A stretch of 7,764 nt of DNA from Hyphomicrobiales bacterium (GCA_027487195.1 JAIYEB010000272.1:1-7764); one strand, 5' to 3'; numbered from the stretch's first letter, positions 1 to 6,804 are shown. A program made the numbers and translations. The notes: a model not told the origin generated them from the sequence alone.

Positions 1-188
1 ATGCCTTCGAGAAGTGATGTGGGGATCATGTGGTCGCCTCCGTGTGCCAGCGACTTTCAGCGCTTCGCCCGCTTTCAGCAAGGGCCTTCTCAGCGCAGGG
101 CGCCTCACTGGTCCCGGCACTCGCGTTCATCCTGACATGCGCCGGGCGCCGCGCGGGCCTACTCAGGGCTCATGAGAATGGACACGCC

Positions 189-1082
189 GTGATCGCCTCG
201 TTTGCCTGGGCGATATTCACCCTGATCGCAGCCGCAAGCCAGACGTTGCGTAACGCTACGCAGCGCGGGCTGATCACGCAGCTCGGCACCATCGGCGCAA
301 CCCATGTGCGCTTCCTGTTCGGCCTGCCATTTGCGTGTGTGTTTCTGGCAATTGTCGTGAGCGTGCTGGGGTTGCCGCCTTCGGTGCTCGATCTCTCGGT
401 TCTGGCCTGGTCGTTTGCAGGCGCCGTGACCCAGATCCTTGCGACGATGCTGATGCTGTCAGCGATGAAGGACCGATCCTTCGTCGTCACGACAGCCTAT
501 GTGAAGACAGAGCCGGTGCAGACAGCTGTTGTCGGCCTCGTGCTGCTCGGTGACAGCATTACGCCGCTGCTCGCGGTTGCGATCTGTGTGGCGGTTGCGG
601 GCGTCCTCGTGCTGAGCCGCGCACCGGCATCCTCTGAAACCCGATCCATCCGGCCAGCGCTTCTTGGCATCGCAGCCGGGGGCTTCTTTGGTCTGTCCGC
701 CGTGTCGTTTCGCGGCGCCATTCTTGATCTTGCCGCGCCACACTTCGTGCTCGGTGCATCGACCATCCTGGTTCTTGGCCTGTCGATCCAGGTGGCGCTG
801 GTGTCGATCTGGCTGGCCTGGCGCGACCGCCAGACGTTCAGAGACATTTTGACGGCCTGGAAGCCATCGCTCGCCGCCGGATTTCTCGGTGCGCTTGCGA
901 GCCAGTTCTGGTTTCTCGCCTTCGCGCTGGAAAGCGCTGCAAAGGTGCGCACGCTCGCGCTGGTTGAGATCCTGTTTGCGCAGATCCTGTCGCGAACCCT
1001 GTTCAAGGAGGGCATCAACGCGCGCGAAAGCGTAGGGATCGCACTTGTTGTTGTTGGTGTGCTGATCCTGCTCAGGACCTGA
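189..1082 (+). CDS. EamA/DMT-family permease
   Basis: Inner-membrane drug/metabolite transporter of the EamA (DMT) superfamily; the substrate cannot be told from sequence. With the GTG start at 189 it has 297 residues, the usual size for a ten-helix EamA pair. Hydrophobic segments lie roughly at residues 1-20, 35-58, 68-92, 104-121, 123-143, 156-174, 186-211, 226-248, 255-275 and 280-296, as two five-helix repeats. The second repeat ends with the typical EamA pattern: a Glu in VEILFAQ, then LSRTLFKEG and a last hydrophobic helix. An in-frame GTG at 30 would add 53 residues that are not membrane-like and look untranslated, so 189 is preferred. No strong Shine-Dalgarno is seen; a GAGA stretch lies near 174-177. 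The early RNATQRGL segment resembles a permease subgroup common in alphaproteobacteria (from memory). Its stop abuts that of ispH on the other strand. Family sure, start moderately sure, substrate unknown. Confidence 0.88.
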   Translation: MIASFAWAIFTLIAAASQTLRNATQRGLITQLGTIGATHVRFLFGLPFACVFLAIVVSVLGLPPSVLDLSVLAWSFAGAVTQILATMLMLSAMKDRSFVVTTAYVKTEPVQTAVVGLVLLGDSITPLLAVAICVAVAGVLVLSRAPASSETRSIRPALLGIAAGGFFGLSAVSFRGAILDLAAPHFVLGASTILVLGLSIQVALVSIWLAWRDRQTFRDILTAWKPSLAAGFLGALASQFWFLAFALESAAKVRTLALVEILFAQILSRTLFKEGINARESVGIALVVVGVLILLRT

Positions 1083-2039
1083 TCAGGCCACGTCGCGCAG
1101 TTCACGCGGCAACGGGAAGAACATGCTTTCGTCCGCTGTCGACACCGTTTCGATCGTGAGATCGTAGCGCTCGGCAAAGGCCGCCAGCACTTCCTCGACC
1201 AACACTTCCGGTGCAGATGCGCCAGCGCTGATCCCAAGGCTCTTGATCGCGCCAAACACGTCCCAGTCAATGTCGCCAGCGCGCTGCACCAGCACCGCAT
1301 GTTTGCAGCCTGCGCGGGCTGCAACCTCGCGAAGGCGCTGCGAATTCGACGAGTTGGGCGCGCCCACGACAATCACAGCCTCGACGCGCTCGGCGACAGC
1401 CTTCACCGCCTCCTGGCGGTTGGTTGTCGCGTAGCAGATGTCTTCCTTGTGTGGCGCGACGATATCAGGAAAGCGGGTCATGAGGGCTTTGATCACATCG
1501 CGCGTGTCATCGACCGAGAGTGTGGTTTGCGTGGCAAAGGCAAGCGTTGCGCCGGCAGGCGGCACAAGACGCTCGACATCCTCGACAGTCTCGACGAGCT
1601 CGATGGCGCCCTGCGGCAGCTGCCCCATGGTGCCGATCACCTCCGGGTGCCCGGCGTGACCTATCAAAAAGACATGGCGACCACGCTTGTGATGGATCTC
1701 TGCTTCGCGGTGCACCTTGGTGACGAGCGGGCAGGTCGCATCGATCGACTGCAGATTGAGCGCCTTGGCCTGCAAGGGAACTGATTTTGGCACACCGTGC
1801 GCTGAAAAGATCACGGGCTGGGTGGTTTGGGGCGGAACATCCGCCAGTTCCTTGACGAAAACCGCCCCTTTCGCCTTCAGCCCATCGACCACAAAACGGT
1901 TGTGAACGATCTCATGGCGCACATAAACCGGGGCTCCATAGCGTCTCAACGCGGCCTCGACAGCATCGATGGCGCGCACGACGCCCGCACAAAAGCCACG
2001 CGGGGAAGCAAGAAGGACAGTCAATTCGGGTCGTTTCAT
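1083..2039 (-). CDS. ispH: 4-hydroxy-3-methylbut-2-enyl diphosphate reductase (IspH/LytB)
   Basis: Last enzyme of the MEP isoprenoid pathway. It reduces HMBPP to IPP and DMAPP in the cytosol with a [4Fe-4S] cluster. The product is 318 residues, normal for the family. The three cluster cysteines are C17 (in SPRGFCAGV), C103 (in DATCPLVTK) and C202 (in DICYATTNRQ). Substrate-site residues are also present: H46 in EIVHN, H81 in SAHGVP, E133 in GHPEV, T172 in ATQTTLS and the SNS triad at about 231-233. All key residues are intact, so the enzyme should be active. The ATG at 2039 puts the protein start just before the conserved RGFCAGV region; an upstream in-frame TTG at 2102 would add 21 non-conserved residues. 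No Shine-Dalgarno precedes the ATG. The gene converges on the permease and is divergent from the lipoprotein gene, so it seems to be transcribed alone. Confidence 0.97.
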   Translation of the reverse strand: MKRPELTVLLASPRGFCAGVVRAIDAVEAALRRYGAPVYVRHEIVHNRFVVDGLKAKGAVFVKELADVPPQTTQPVIFSAHGVPKSVPLQAKALNLQSIDATCPLVTKVHREAEIHHKRGRHVFLIGHAGHPEVIGTMGQLPQGAIELVETVEDVERLVPPAGATLAFATQTTLSVDDTRDVIKALMTRFPDIVAPHKEDICYATTNRQEAVKAVAERVEAVIVVGAPNSSNSQRLREVAARAGCKHAVLVQRAGDIDWDVFGAIKSLGISAGASAPEVLVEEVLAAFAERYDLTIETVSTADESMFFPLPRELRDVA

Positions 2040-2150
2040 GCTAACACCGAAACCCGGCTCGAACCTGCATGTCAATCCGGCCTGTCGCGGACTGACTTGC
2101 AAAGCGCGCGCTGGCAGACGACATATCAGGCTGTGAAGACGAGGATCTGG
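2040..2150. promoter_or_regulatory. Divergent promoter region between ispH and the lipoprotein gene
   Basis: These 111 bp must carry the promoters of both flanking genes. On the minus strand a perfect TTGACA lies at 2075-2070. The hexamer 17 bp further on (2052-2047, TTTCGG) is a poor -10. If it is used, transcription would begin at about 2040, next to the ispH ATG. On the plus strand TTGCAA at 2097-2102 followed by an AT-richer CATATC at 2122-2127 is a weak candidate with a 19-bp spacer. A 10-bp palindrome AGCGCGCGCT sits at 2103-2112 between the two. GAGG at 2141-2144 is the ribosome binding site of the lipoprotein gene. Promoter assignments are guesses from hexamer matches. Confidence 0.35.
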
Positions 2151-2780
2151 ATGACGTATCAGTCAAATCGCCTGTCGCGTACTGCGTTGGCCGCATGCGT
2201 GGCACTGGGGCTCGCCGGCTGCGCTGGCGGTAGTTCAATGTTTGGCCTGGAGCCAGGGACTCAGTCCGCCGAACCCGCAGCACTGGCTGCGACAACGGCC
2301 GGGCGTGTGATGATTCCGACCCAGACGGCCACCAGCTTCGATTGTCCCATGACAGAAGTTCGGCCTGGCACTGAAGTGCTCCGGTTTGCGCCGAGCGGCA
2401 TGGAGGCTGTGCCGACGCAGTTGCGCTGGCAAGCCAACCTGAACTCAACCGAACGCGAATGCATCGACAATGGTGGTGCGGTGACCGTACGCCTTGGCAT
2501 CGACGGCCAGCTTCTGCTCGGGCCGCAGGGCACACCTGGCACATACCGGCTGCCTGTGCGGATCGCAGTGATCAGGGGCGAAAGCACCGTGCTGTCCTCG
2601 CGGGTGATCGCGCTCAACGTCACTGTCCCTGCGGGCCAGGGAAGCGTCGTGTTTGCCCATGTCGAGGAAGGGATCTCGATCCCGCGCGCACAGGGCGACC
2701 GGCTAACGGATGTGTCCATTGCAGTCGGATTTGATCCAGTTCAGCAACGGCCGGAGCGGCGCAGGCCGGCCCGCAGCTAG
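2151..2780 (+). CDS. Small lipoprotein of unknown function
   Basis: Predicted envelope lipoprotein of 209 residues. The N-terminus is a lipoprotein signal: basic R7 and R10, a hydrophobic stretch (residues 11-22) and a lipobox LAGC at 21-24, so C24 would be lipidated after signal peptidase II cleavage. A Ser/Ala/Gly-rich linker (25-50) is followed by one compact domain at about 52-186, rich in predicted beta strands. It has two cysteines (C65 in FDCP, C104 in RECID) that could form a disulfide in the periplasm, and a G-rich centre (GIDGQLLLGPQGTPGTY). The tail is Arg/Pro-rich. I do not recognise a named family; similar hypothetical lipoproteins seem common in alphaproteobacteria (from memory). 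The ATG at 2151 has GAGG six bases upstream; an in-frame GTG at 2133 is possible. It stands alone, 212 bp before the next operon, with no clear terminator between. Lipoprotein call good, function unknown. Confidence 0.8.
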   Translation: MTYQSNRLSRTALAACVALGLAGCAGGSSMFGLEPGTQSAEPAALAATTAGRVMIPTQTATSFDCPMTEVRPGTEVLRFAPSGMEAVPTQLRWQANLNSTERECIDNGGAVTVRLGIDGQLLLGPQGTPGTYRLPVRIAVIRGESTVLSSRVIALNVTVPAGQGSVVFAHVEEGISIPRAQGDRLTDVSIAVGFDPVQQRPERRRPARS

Positions 2781-2909
2781 ACCAGATATCAAGACTCTGG
2801 CGGGCAGATCCACAAATTGGCTTTGCCTGCCCACTTGCGAAACACCAAACAGCGCGCATGCGGTTTTCAACTCCACGAAAGAGAGCCGCACTCTCGCACT
2901 GTGCCTGAG

Positions 2910-2930
2910 TTGACGTCATTGCGCCGTCAA
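2910..2930. promoter_or_regulatory. Inverted repeat TTGACG-N9-CGTCAA upstream of the three-gene operon
   Basis: The arms at 2910-2915 and 2925-2930 are perfect reverse complements separated by nine bases. The left arm also resembles a -35 element, but the hexamer 17 bp downstream (AACCAT at 2933-2938) is a poor -10. It could be an operator for a dimeric regulator, a promoter with an overlapping operator, or chance. It lies 63-83 bases before the start codon at 2993, a sensible place for control of the operon. Confidence 0.3.
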
Positions 2931-2953
2931 GGAACCATGTATCAGGGATAAGA

Positions 2954-2968
2954 CCTGCCAGAGGCAGG
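2954..2968 (+). promoter_or_regulatory. Small hairpin in the operon's 5' leader
   Basis: CCTGCC (2954-2959) pairs perfectly with GGCAGG (2963-2968) over a three-base AGA loop. It lies just upstream of the GGAG ribosome binding site (2983-2986) of the first operon gene, leaving that site free. If it lies in the mRNA it could protect the 5' end or tune translation. Six pairs are few in GC-rich DNA, so chance is possible. Confidence 0.3.
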
Positions 2969-2992
2969 CAGACCCGGGGATCGGAGATCAAG

Positions 2993-4174
2993 ATGTCGAA
3001 CGTCGTTGTGAAGACACCCATGCAGTACCTCGACAAGGCAACAGGCGCGCTTCGCGACCTGGGGCTGATGCCGGCCAAGGTTGAGGAAGCCCCCATTACC
3101 GGGCTCCTGCAGCAGATTTCGACGCTTGATCCCGACCGGATCGCGATCATCACCCGGACGCTGGGCCAGCAATCCGTGTTCAACGAGGTTGTGCGCGAGC
3201 AGATCTCGAAGATGGAGATCGGGGAGCGTTACAAGGACATCACCGAGGGGTTCAACTCGATCCGAGATGATGCCAAGCGCATGGTGGATCAGGTTGCCGA
3301 TGGCAAGATCGACATCATGGAGCGCGCCACCAACGTCTGGATGAAGCTCAGCCGGGGCGACATTGCCCAGCGTTTCGACAAGATCCGCGACATCTATCTC
3401 GACGTGACCAAGGAAACCAAGAACCAGATCGAGCGTGAGCACACGATCCTTGAGGCCTATCGCGACTTTCGCGGTGCGCTGAAGCAGTCGGAAGTGACAG
3501 CCCTTGAGGTCTTGAAGATTGCCGAGGGCAGGCTCGCTACGGCGAAGGCAAATCTGGAGGCTGGCTCGAAGCTTGTGGCCGAATTTGCCGGCACGGAGCC
3601 TGCGGAGCGCGCGAGGCTCGAACTGTCGCGCGATGAGCTGCTGCGCGTGATGCAGGACGAGGACAAGCGCTACCAGATTGCCAAGGATCTGGCTGACAAC
3701 CTCACCATTGGCTACAATACGTCGGAAGTGGTGATGGCGCGCCTGACCCAGACAACCACGGCCAAAGAGCGCATCTACGCCCAATCGATCTCGTTCTTCT
3801 CGACAAACGATACGGTTCTGACAGCCCTCAAGGCGTCGTTCACCGGCATGTTTGGCCTGCATGAATCGACCGCAACACTGAATGCCATGAAGGAAGGCGT
3901 GTCGAAATCGCTCGAGACGCTGTCTGAAATCGGCGACAAGGTTCAGGAAGCTGCCGTTCGCGCCGGCTACGGCCCAACCGTCCGGGCGGATGCTGTGAAG
4001 AAGCTCGTGGATAGCGTCGTGAACTTCCAGGAGAAGTCGTTCCTGATCATCGAGGAAATGCGCGTGGCCTCGACAAAGAACTCGGCAGAGATCCGCGATG
4101 CGGTGGAAGATGGGAAGCGGCGCATGGCGCGGCTTGCGGCTGACGGCAAGGGTTTGACGATCCAGGCAGGCTGA
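2993..4174 (+). CDS. Soluble alpha-helical, TelA-like protein; first gene of the operon
   Basis: Product of 393 residues with no signal peptide and no membrane segment, so probably cytosolic. It is almost wholly helical. An N-terminal part (1-60) holds the conserved-looking LGLMPAKVEEAPITGLL and LDPDRIAIITRTLG. Next comes a long charged helical region (70-170) with WMKLSRGDIAQRFDKIRDIY at 116-135, then coiled-coil-prone helices (160-245), and a C-terminal part with QSISFFSTNDTVLTALKASF and a GYGPTVRADAVKKL segment. The layout, helical order and C-terminal half recall TelA/KlaA toxic-anion resistance proteins, but only distantly. From memory, close homologues are annotated merely as 'cell surface protein', which the lack of a signal does not support. 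The ATG at 2993 has GGAG six bases upstream. The next gene starts four bases after its stop. A real gene without doubt; the TelA link is inference that a profile search could settle. Confidence 0.85.
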   Translation: MSNVVVKTPMQYLDKATGALRDLGLMPAKVEEAPITGLLQQISTLDPDRIAIITRTLGQQSVFNEVVREQISKMEIGERYKDITEGFNSIRDDAKRMVDQVADGKIDIMERATNVWMKLSRGDIAQRFDKIRDIYLDVTKETKNQIEREHTILEAYRDFRGALKQSEVTALEVLKIAEGRLATAKANLEAGSKLVAEFAGTEPAERARLELSRDELLRVMQDEDKRYQIAKDLADNLTIGYNTSEVVMARLTQTTTAKERIYAQSISFFSTNDTVLTALKASFTGMFGLHESTATLNAMKEGVSKSLETLSEIGDKVQEAAVRAGYGPTVRADAVKKLVDSVVNFQEKSFLIIEEMRVASTKNSAEIRDAVEDGKRRMARLAADGKGLTIQAG

Positions 4175-4178
4175 AACC

Positions 4179-5138
4179 ATGACGGACGCAGCAGCAGGGG
4201 CCGGCGCACCACCAGCGCCACCCCAGAAACTCGACGAGCTGATGCTCGCCATGGATGTGGTCGACACGCTGCGCCATCAGCAGACTGTGGTTGATCGCGC
4301 ACTGGCTGAGAGTGAGCGCGACGACATGCTGCGCGAACGTCTGCGCCAGATCTATCGCAGCCAGGGCATCGAGGTGCCGGATGCCACAATCAACGAGGGC
4401 ATCCGGGCGCTGAAGGAGAGCCGCTTCGTCTATACGCCCCCTGCCCCCGGCTTTTCGCTGACGCTTGCGAAGATGTGGGTGCGGCGACGCACCTATGGCA
4501 GAGGGCTTCTGATCGGGGTGATCCTCGCTGGTCTTGGCTGGGGCGGATATGTCTTTGGTATCCAGCGCCCGGCGGAGCAGGCCGCGATTGCGTCAAGAAT
4601 CGAGCTGTCGCAGACACTGCCCCGGCTTTTGACCGCAGCCCACCAGGCCGCCATTGCGGAAGCGCGGGTCGAGCCCGCGCGCCAGCGTGCCGGAACCCTG
4701 CTCGCCGGCGGGCAGGCGGCCATTGCGCGTGGTGATGCGGCGACGGCGCGGGAAACCGTGGCCGAGATTGATCGGCTGACGGCGACGCTGCGCCAGGAAT
4801 ACACGCTGCGGATCGCAAGCCTGCCCAATGAGCAGACCGGTTTTTTCCGTGAGTCCGATCGCGGTGGTCCCGGGCGGCGCTACTTCCTCGTTGTCAATGC
4901 GCTCGATCGAAGCGACCGGCCGGTTCAGGTGCAGGTACGCAACGAGGAAACCAACAGCACCGAAACCGTTTCGCGCTTTGCCGTTGGTGTTCCGCTTGAC
5001 GTCTGGGATGCGGTGCGTCGCGACAAGCAGGCCAACGGCGTGCTCCAGGGCAATCGACTTGGCGAAAAGCGACGTGGCGAGCTTGAAACCACCTGGCTGA
5101 TGCGGGTTGCGGGCGGCACGCTCACGAGGTGGCAGTAA
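4179..5138 (+). CDS. Single-pass membrane protein, DUF6384-like
   Basis: 319 residues in three parts. The N-terminal cytosolic part (1-106) has a Pro/Ala-rich start and a helical segment (17-80) with KLDELMLAMDVVDTLRHQQ and ERLRQIYRSQGIEVPDATI. One membrane helix spans about 109-127 and is preceded by R102-R104, which by the positive-inside rule puts the N-terminus in the cytoplasm. Outside, a coiled-coil-prone Ala-rich linker (130-210) leads to a beta-rich domain (about 222-319) with RRYFLVVNALD, VQVRNEETNSTETVSRF and a final VAGGTLTRW. This pattern matches my recollection of DUF6384 proteins, a family without known function. The ATG at 4179 lies four bases after the upstream stop; CAGG at 4167-4170 is the likely ribosome binding site. 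Its stop TAA shares its last A with the next ATG (TAATG at 5136-5140), a sign of translational coupling. It may anchor the two soluble neighbours to the inner membrane (inference). Confidence 0.85.
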   Translation: MTDAAAGAGAPPAPPQKLDELMLAMDVVDTLRHQQTVVDRALAESERDDMLRERLRQIYRSQGIEVPDATINEGIRALKESRFVYTPPAPGFSLTLAKMWVRRRTYGRGLLIGVILAGLGWGGYVFGIQRPAEQAAIASRIELSQTLPRLLTAAHQAAIAEARVEPARQRAGTLLAGGQAAIARGDAATARETVAEIDRLTATLRQEYTLRIASLPNEQTGFFRESDRGGPGRRYFLVVNALDRSDRPVQVQVRNEETNSTETVSRFAVGVPLDVWDAVRRDKQANGVLQGNRLGEKRRGELETTWLMRVAGGTLTRWQ

Positions 5139-6604
5139 TGTGGACCGCAAGGGACGCTTTCGGGCAACTCGAGCAGCACATCTCGCAGGCGCGATCTGCC
5201 GAGGATGGTCTGGCTGCGACGCTGCAGTCGGTCACGGATCAGGCCGGGCGGCTCAGGGCCGAGCGGACCGATGCACTCAAGGATCTGGCGCGCATCAGGC
5301 TCGATGTGGCCTTGCGCGAACCGGTTGCGACAAGGCTTGCCGGCACAGAGCGACGCGCGCGCGAACTTCTCGCCAGCCGCACAGAGGCCACGAAAGCCGC
5401 AAACGAGCGGCGCCTTGCAACCGCATCTGCGGTCAGCGACGCACAAAGGGCCCGCGATGCGGCCCATGATGCGGTCGATGATGCCATTGAGGCGATCGAT
5501 GCCTTGCGCGCGGCGGTTTCCGCATCCGTCACTTTGACGCCAGCCTGGCGCCAGGCCGATGCGGCCATTGGCGCTGCACGCTCGATTGCCGATGAGGCGA
5601 GCAAAAAGTCAGCAACTGCCGCCGATGACCTTGCCGAAAAGCGCAAGCCCTATGAAGACGACGTGCTGTTCACCTATCTCTGGAAGCTTGGCTATGGCAC
5701 GTCCGCCTACCGCGCCGGACCATTTCAGCGCTTCATGGACGGGTTTGTTGCCAAGGTATCAGGCTACGACGCGGCAAGACCCAACTACTTCATGTTGAAC
5801 GAGATCCCGACGCGGCTTGCGGCACATGCAGCCAGCAAGCAGGCCGGTATTGCCGAGGCAGAGGCACAGCGCAGCGCCGTCGAGCGGGCGGCGCTTGAGG
5901 CTGCCGGCGTGGGTCCGCTGGAGGAAAAGCTTGCTGCGGCCAAGGCGCGCCTGGCAATCGCCGAAACCACCCTCGACCAGCGCGAACAGGCACTCGCAAT
6001 CATGGACAAGGAGCGCGAATCCGCGACGTCCGGCGGTGATCCCGTCTGGCGACAGGCCATCGACCTTGTCACGTCCGAGCTTGCGCAGACGGATGTGCGC
6101 CGCCTTGAGGAACAGGCCTTCGCCACACCAACCCCCGACGATGACCGGATCGTGCGGCGGCTGAAGGCGCTAGATGACGATATTCGAAAGACCGACCGCG
6201 AACTTGAAGAGACCCGCGCAACCGTTCGCGACCTCGCAAAGCGCCGCACGGAGCTTGAGCGCGGCCGCGATGAGTTTCGCCGGCAAGGCTACGACCATCC
6301 CATGGGGTCGTTCGGCAATGAAAGCCTGATTGGCAACGTCCTCGCCGGCATTCTGCAGGGCATGGCAACGTCAGGCGATCTTGGGCGGGTGCTTCGGGAT
6401 GGCTACAGCAGACGGCCAAGCCGTTCAAACGACCAGTTCGGCGGTGGCAGCCCATGGGGCCAGGGACCCTGGAGCGGGTCCTCCGGCGGCGGCTCGAACC
6501 GGGGTGGCGGTGGCGGTTGGTCCGGTGGCGGAAGCTGGGGTGGCGGAGGCTCCTCTGGCGGTGGCGGCGGCGGCGGCGGCTTCAAGACAGGCGGCAGCTT
6601 CTAG
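5138..6604 (+). CDS. Large coiled-coil protein with conserved core and glycine-rich tail; third gene of the operon
   Basis: 488 residues, no signal peptide or clear membrane segment. A long Ala/Arg/Asp-rich coiled coil (10-168) leads to an aromatic core (171-230) with YEDDVLFTYLWKLGYGTSAY and FMDGFVAKVSGYDAARPNYF, probably the functional domain. Two more coiled coils follow (232-295 and 335-382), then a short segment (388-425, SLIGNVLAGILQGMATSGDLG) that could be an amphipathic or weakly hydrophobic helix. The tail (431-488) is nearly all Gly, Ser and Trp and ends in GGGFKTGGSF. Similar Gly-rich ends occur in several unrelated envelope-associated bacterial proteins. The ATG at 5138 overlaps the upstream stop by one base and has GAGG at 5126-5129; an in-frame GTG at 5129 is less likely because it sits on that site. 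No family recognised. Cytosolic or peripheral membrane location is inferred, with the upstream membrane protein as the likely partner. Confidence 0.85.
   Translation: MWTARDAFGQLEQHISQARSAEDGLAATLQSVTDQAGRLRAERTDALKDLARIRLDVALREPVATRLAGTERRARELLASRTEATKAANERRLATASAVSDAQRARDAAHDAVDDAIEAIDALRAAVSASVTLTPAWRQADAAIGAARSIADEASKKSATAADDLAEKRKPYEDDVLFTYLWKLGYGTSAYRAGPFQRFMDGFVAKVSGYDAARPNYFMLNEIPTRLAAHAASKQAGIAEAEAQRSAVERAALEAAGVGPLEEKLAAAKARLAIAETTLDQREQALAIMDKERESATSGGDPVWRQAIDLVTSELAQTDVRRLEEQAFATPTPDDDRIVRRLKALDDDIRKTDRELEETRATVRDLAKRRTELERGRDEFRRQGYDHPMGSFGNESLIGNVLAGILQGMATSGDLGRVLRDGYSRRPSRSNDQFGGGSPWGQGPWSGSSGGGSNRGGGGGWSGGGSWGGGGSSGGGGGGGGFKTGGSF
6428..6601 (+). repeat. Low-complexity glycine-codon tract (coding)
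   Basis: This stretch encodes the Gly-rich tail of the coiled-coil protein. Runs of GGC and GGT codons are broken by Ser and Trp codons; the longest pure Gly run is eight codons near 6558-6581. Such tracts change length by slippage, so strains may differ here. The opposite strand reads as a proline-rich ORF, which is only a shadow. Confidence 0.7.
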
Positions 6605-6659
6605 TTCGCCCCTTGATGGCGAACTGCCCGTCCGGGCGGCCTGAAAATTCGTTCTTTTT
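6603..6659 (+). terminator. Possible transcription terminator of the three-gene operon
   Basis: An 8-bp perfect hairpin overlaps the TAG stop: AGTTCGCC at 6603-6610 pairs with GGCGAACT at 6618-6625 over a 7-base loop. A second short GC hairpin (GCCC at 6626-6629 with GGGC at 6634-6637) follows directly. The T-rich run TTCTTTTT lies at 6652-6659, about 14 bases past the second stem, too far for a classic intrinsic terminator. The position right at the operon end favours termination or 3'-end protection. Confidence 0.45.
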
Positions 6660-6730
6660 GTGGGGCTCACCGCGCGCACTGCCGTCGCATGCAGGGCGCG
6701 GTTTGCACTGCCTGCCAAGGCCGAACTACG

Positions 6731-6760
6731 GTCTCATCTGTAATAGACGCAACTTATAAT
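6731..6760 (+). promoter_or_regulatory. Sigma-70-type promoter for the nuclease gene
   Basis: A perfect TATAAT lies at 6755-6760 inside an AT-rich island (about 6735-6805) that stands out from the GC-rich surroundings. The -35 is weak: GTCTCA at 6731-6736 matches TTGACA at three of six positions with an 18-bp spacer. Transcription would start near 6767, just before the hairpin at 6771-6800, giving a leader of under 40 bases. An 8-bp palindrome CATTAATG at 6763-6770 covers the predicted start point and could be an operator. Confidence 0.5.
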
Positions 6761-6770
6761 TGCATTAATG

Positions 6771-6800
6771 ATCTTTCGGTTGGTTCATACAACCGAAGAT
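6771..6800 (+). promoter_or_regulatory. Leader hairpin covering the nuclease ribosome binding site
   Basis: TTCGGTTG (6775-6782) pairs perfectly with CAACCGAA (6790-6797) over a 7-base loop. With T6774 bulged, three more pairs form (6771-6773 with 6798-6800), giving up to 11 pairs. The 3' arm contains GAAGA (6795-6799), the only Shine-Dalgarno-like sequence before the ATG at 6805. In RNA the fold would hide the ribosome binding site; in DNA it could be a regulator's operator. Either way it suggests control of the nuclease. Confidence 0.5.
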
Positions 6801-6804
6801 ATCA

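Noticed and set aside
30..188. N-terminal extension of the permease from GTG 30
   Set aside because: The extra 53 residues are not conserved-looking and not a signal; 297 residues from GTG 189 is the normal family size.
1..188. Tail of an upstream gene in another frame (open from 2 to 175)
   Set aside because: The short translation has no recognisable motif, so there is not enough to call a gene.
497..1372. Minus-strand open frame of 291 codons across the permease/ispH junction
   Set aside because: It runs opposite the permease and in another frame of ispH, with an Arg/Ser-rich sequence and no recognisable motif.
2931..2955. GGAAC at 2931-2935 as the -35 of an EcfG (general stress) promoter
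   Set aside because: No CGTT-like -10 is found 16-17 bases downstream; the bases there read GACC.
2942..4267. Long open frame on the minus strand (441 codons) opposite the TelA-like gene
   Set aside because: It mirrors a clearly coding plus-strand gene with a good ribosome binding site. Its His/Arg/Leu-rich translation has no domain and is typical of an antisense shadow in GC-rich DNA.
6403..6585. Proline-rich minus-strand ORF
   Set aside because: It is the complement of the Gly codon tract (GGC/GGT read as GCC/ACC and CCN), not a gene.
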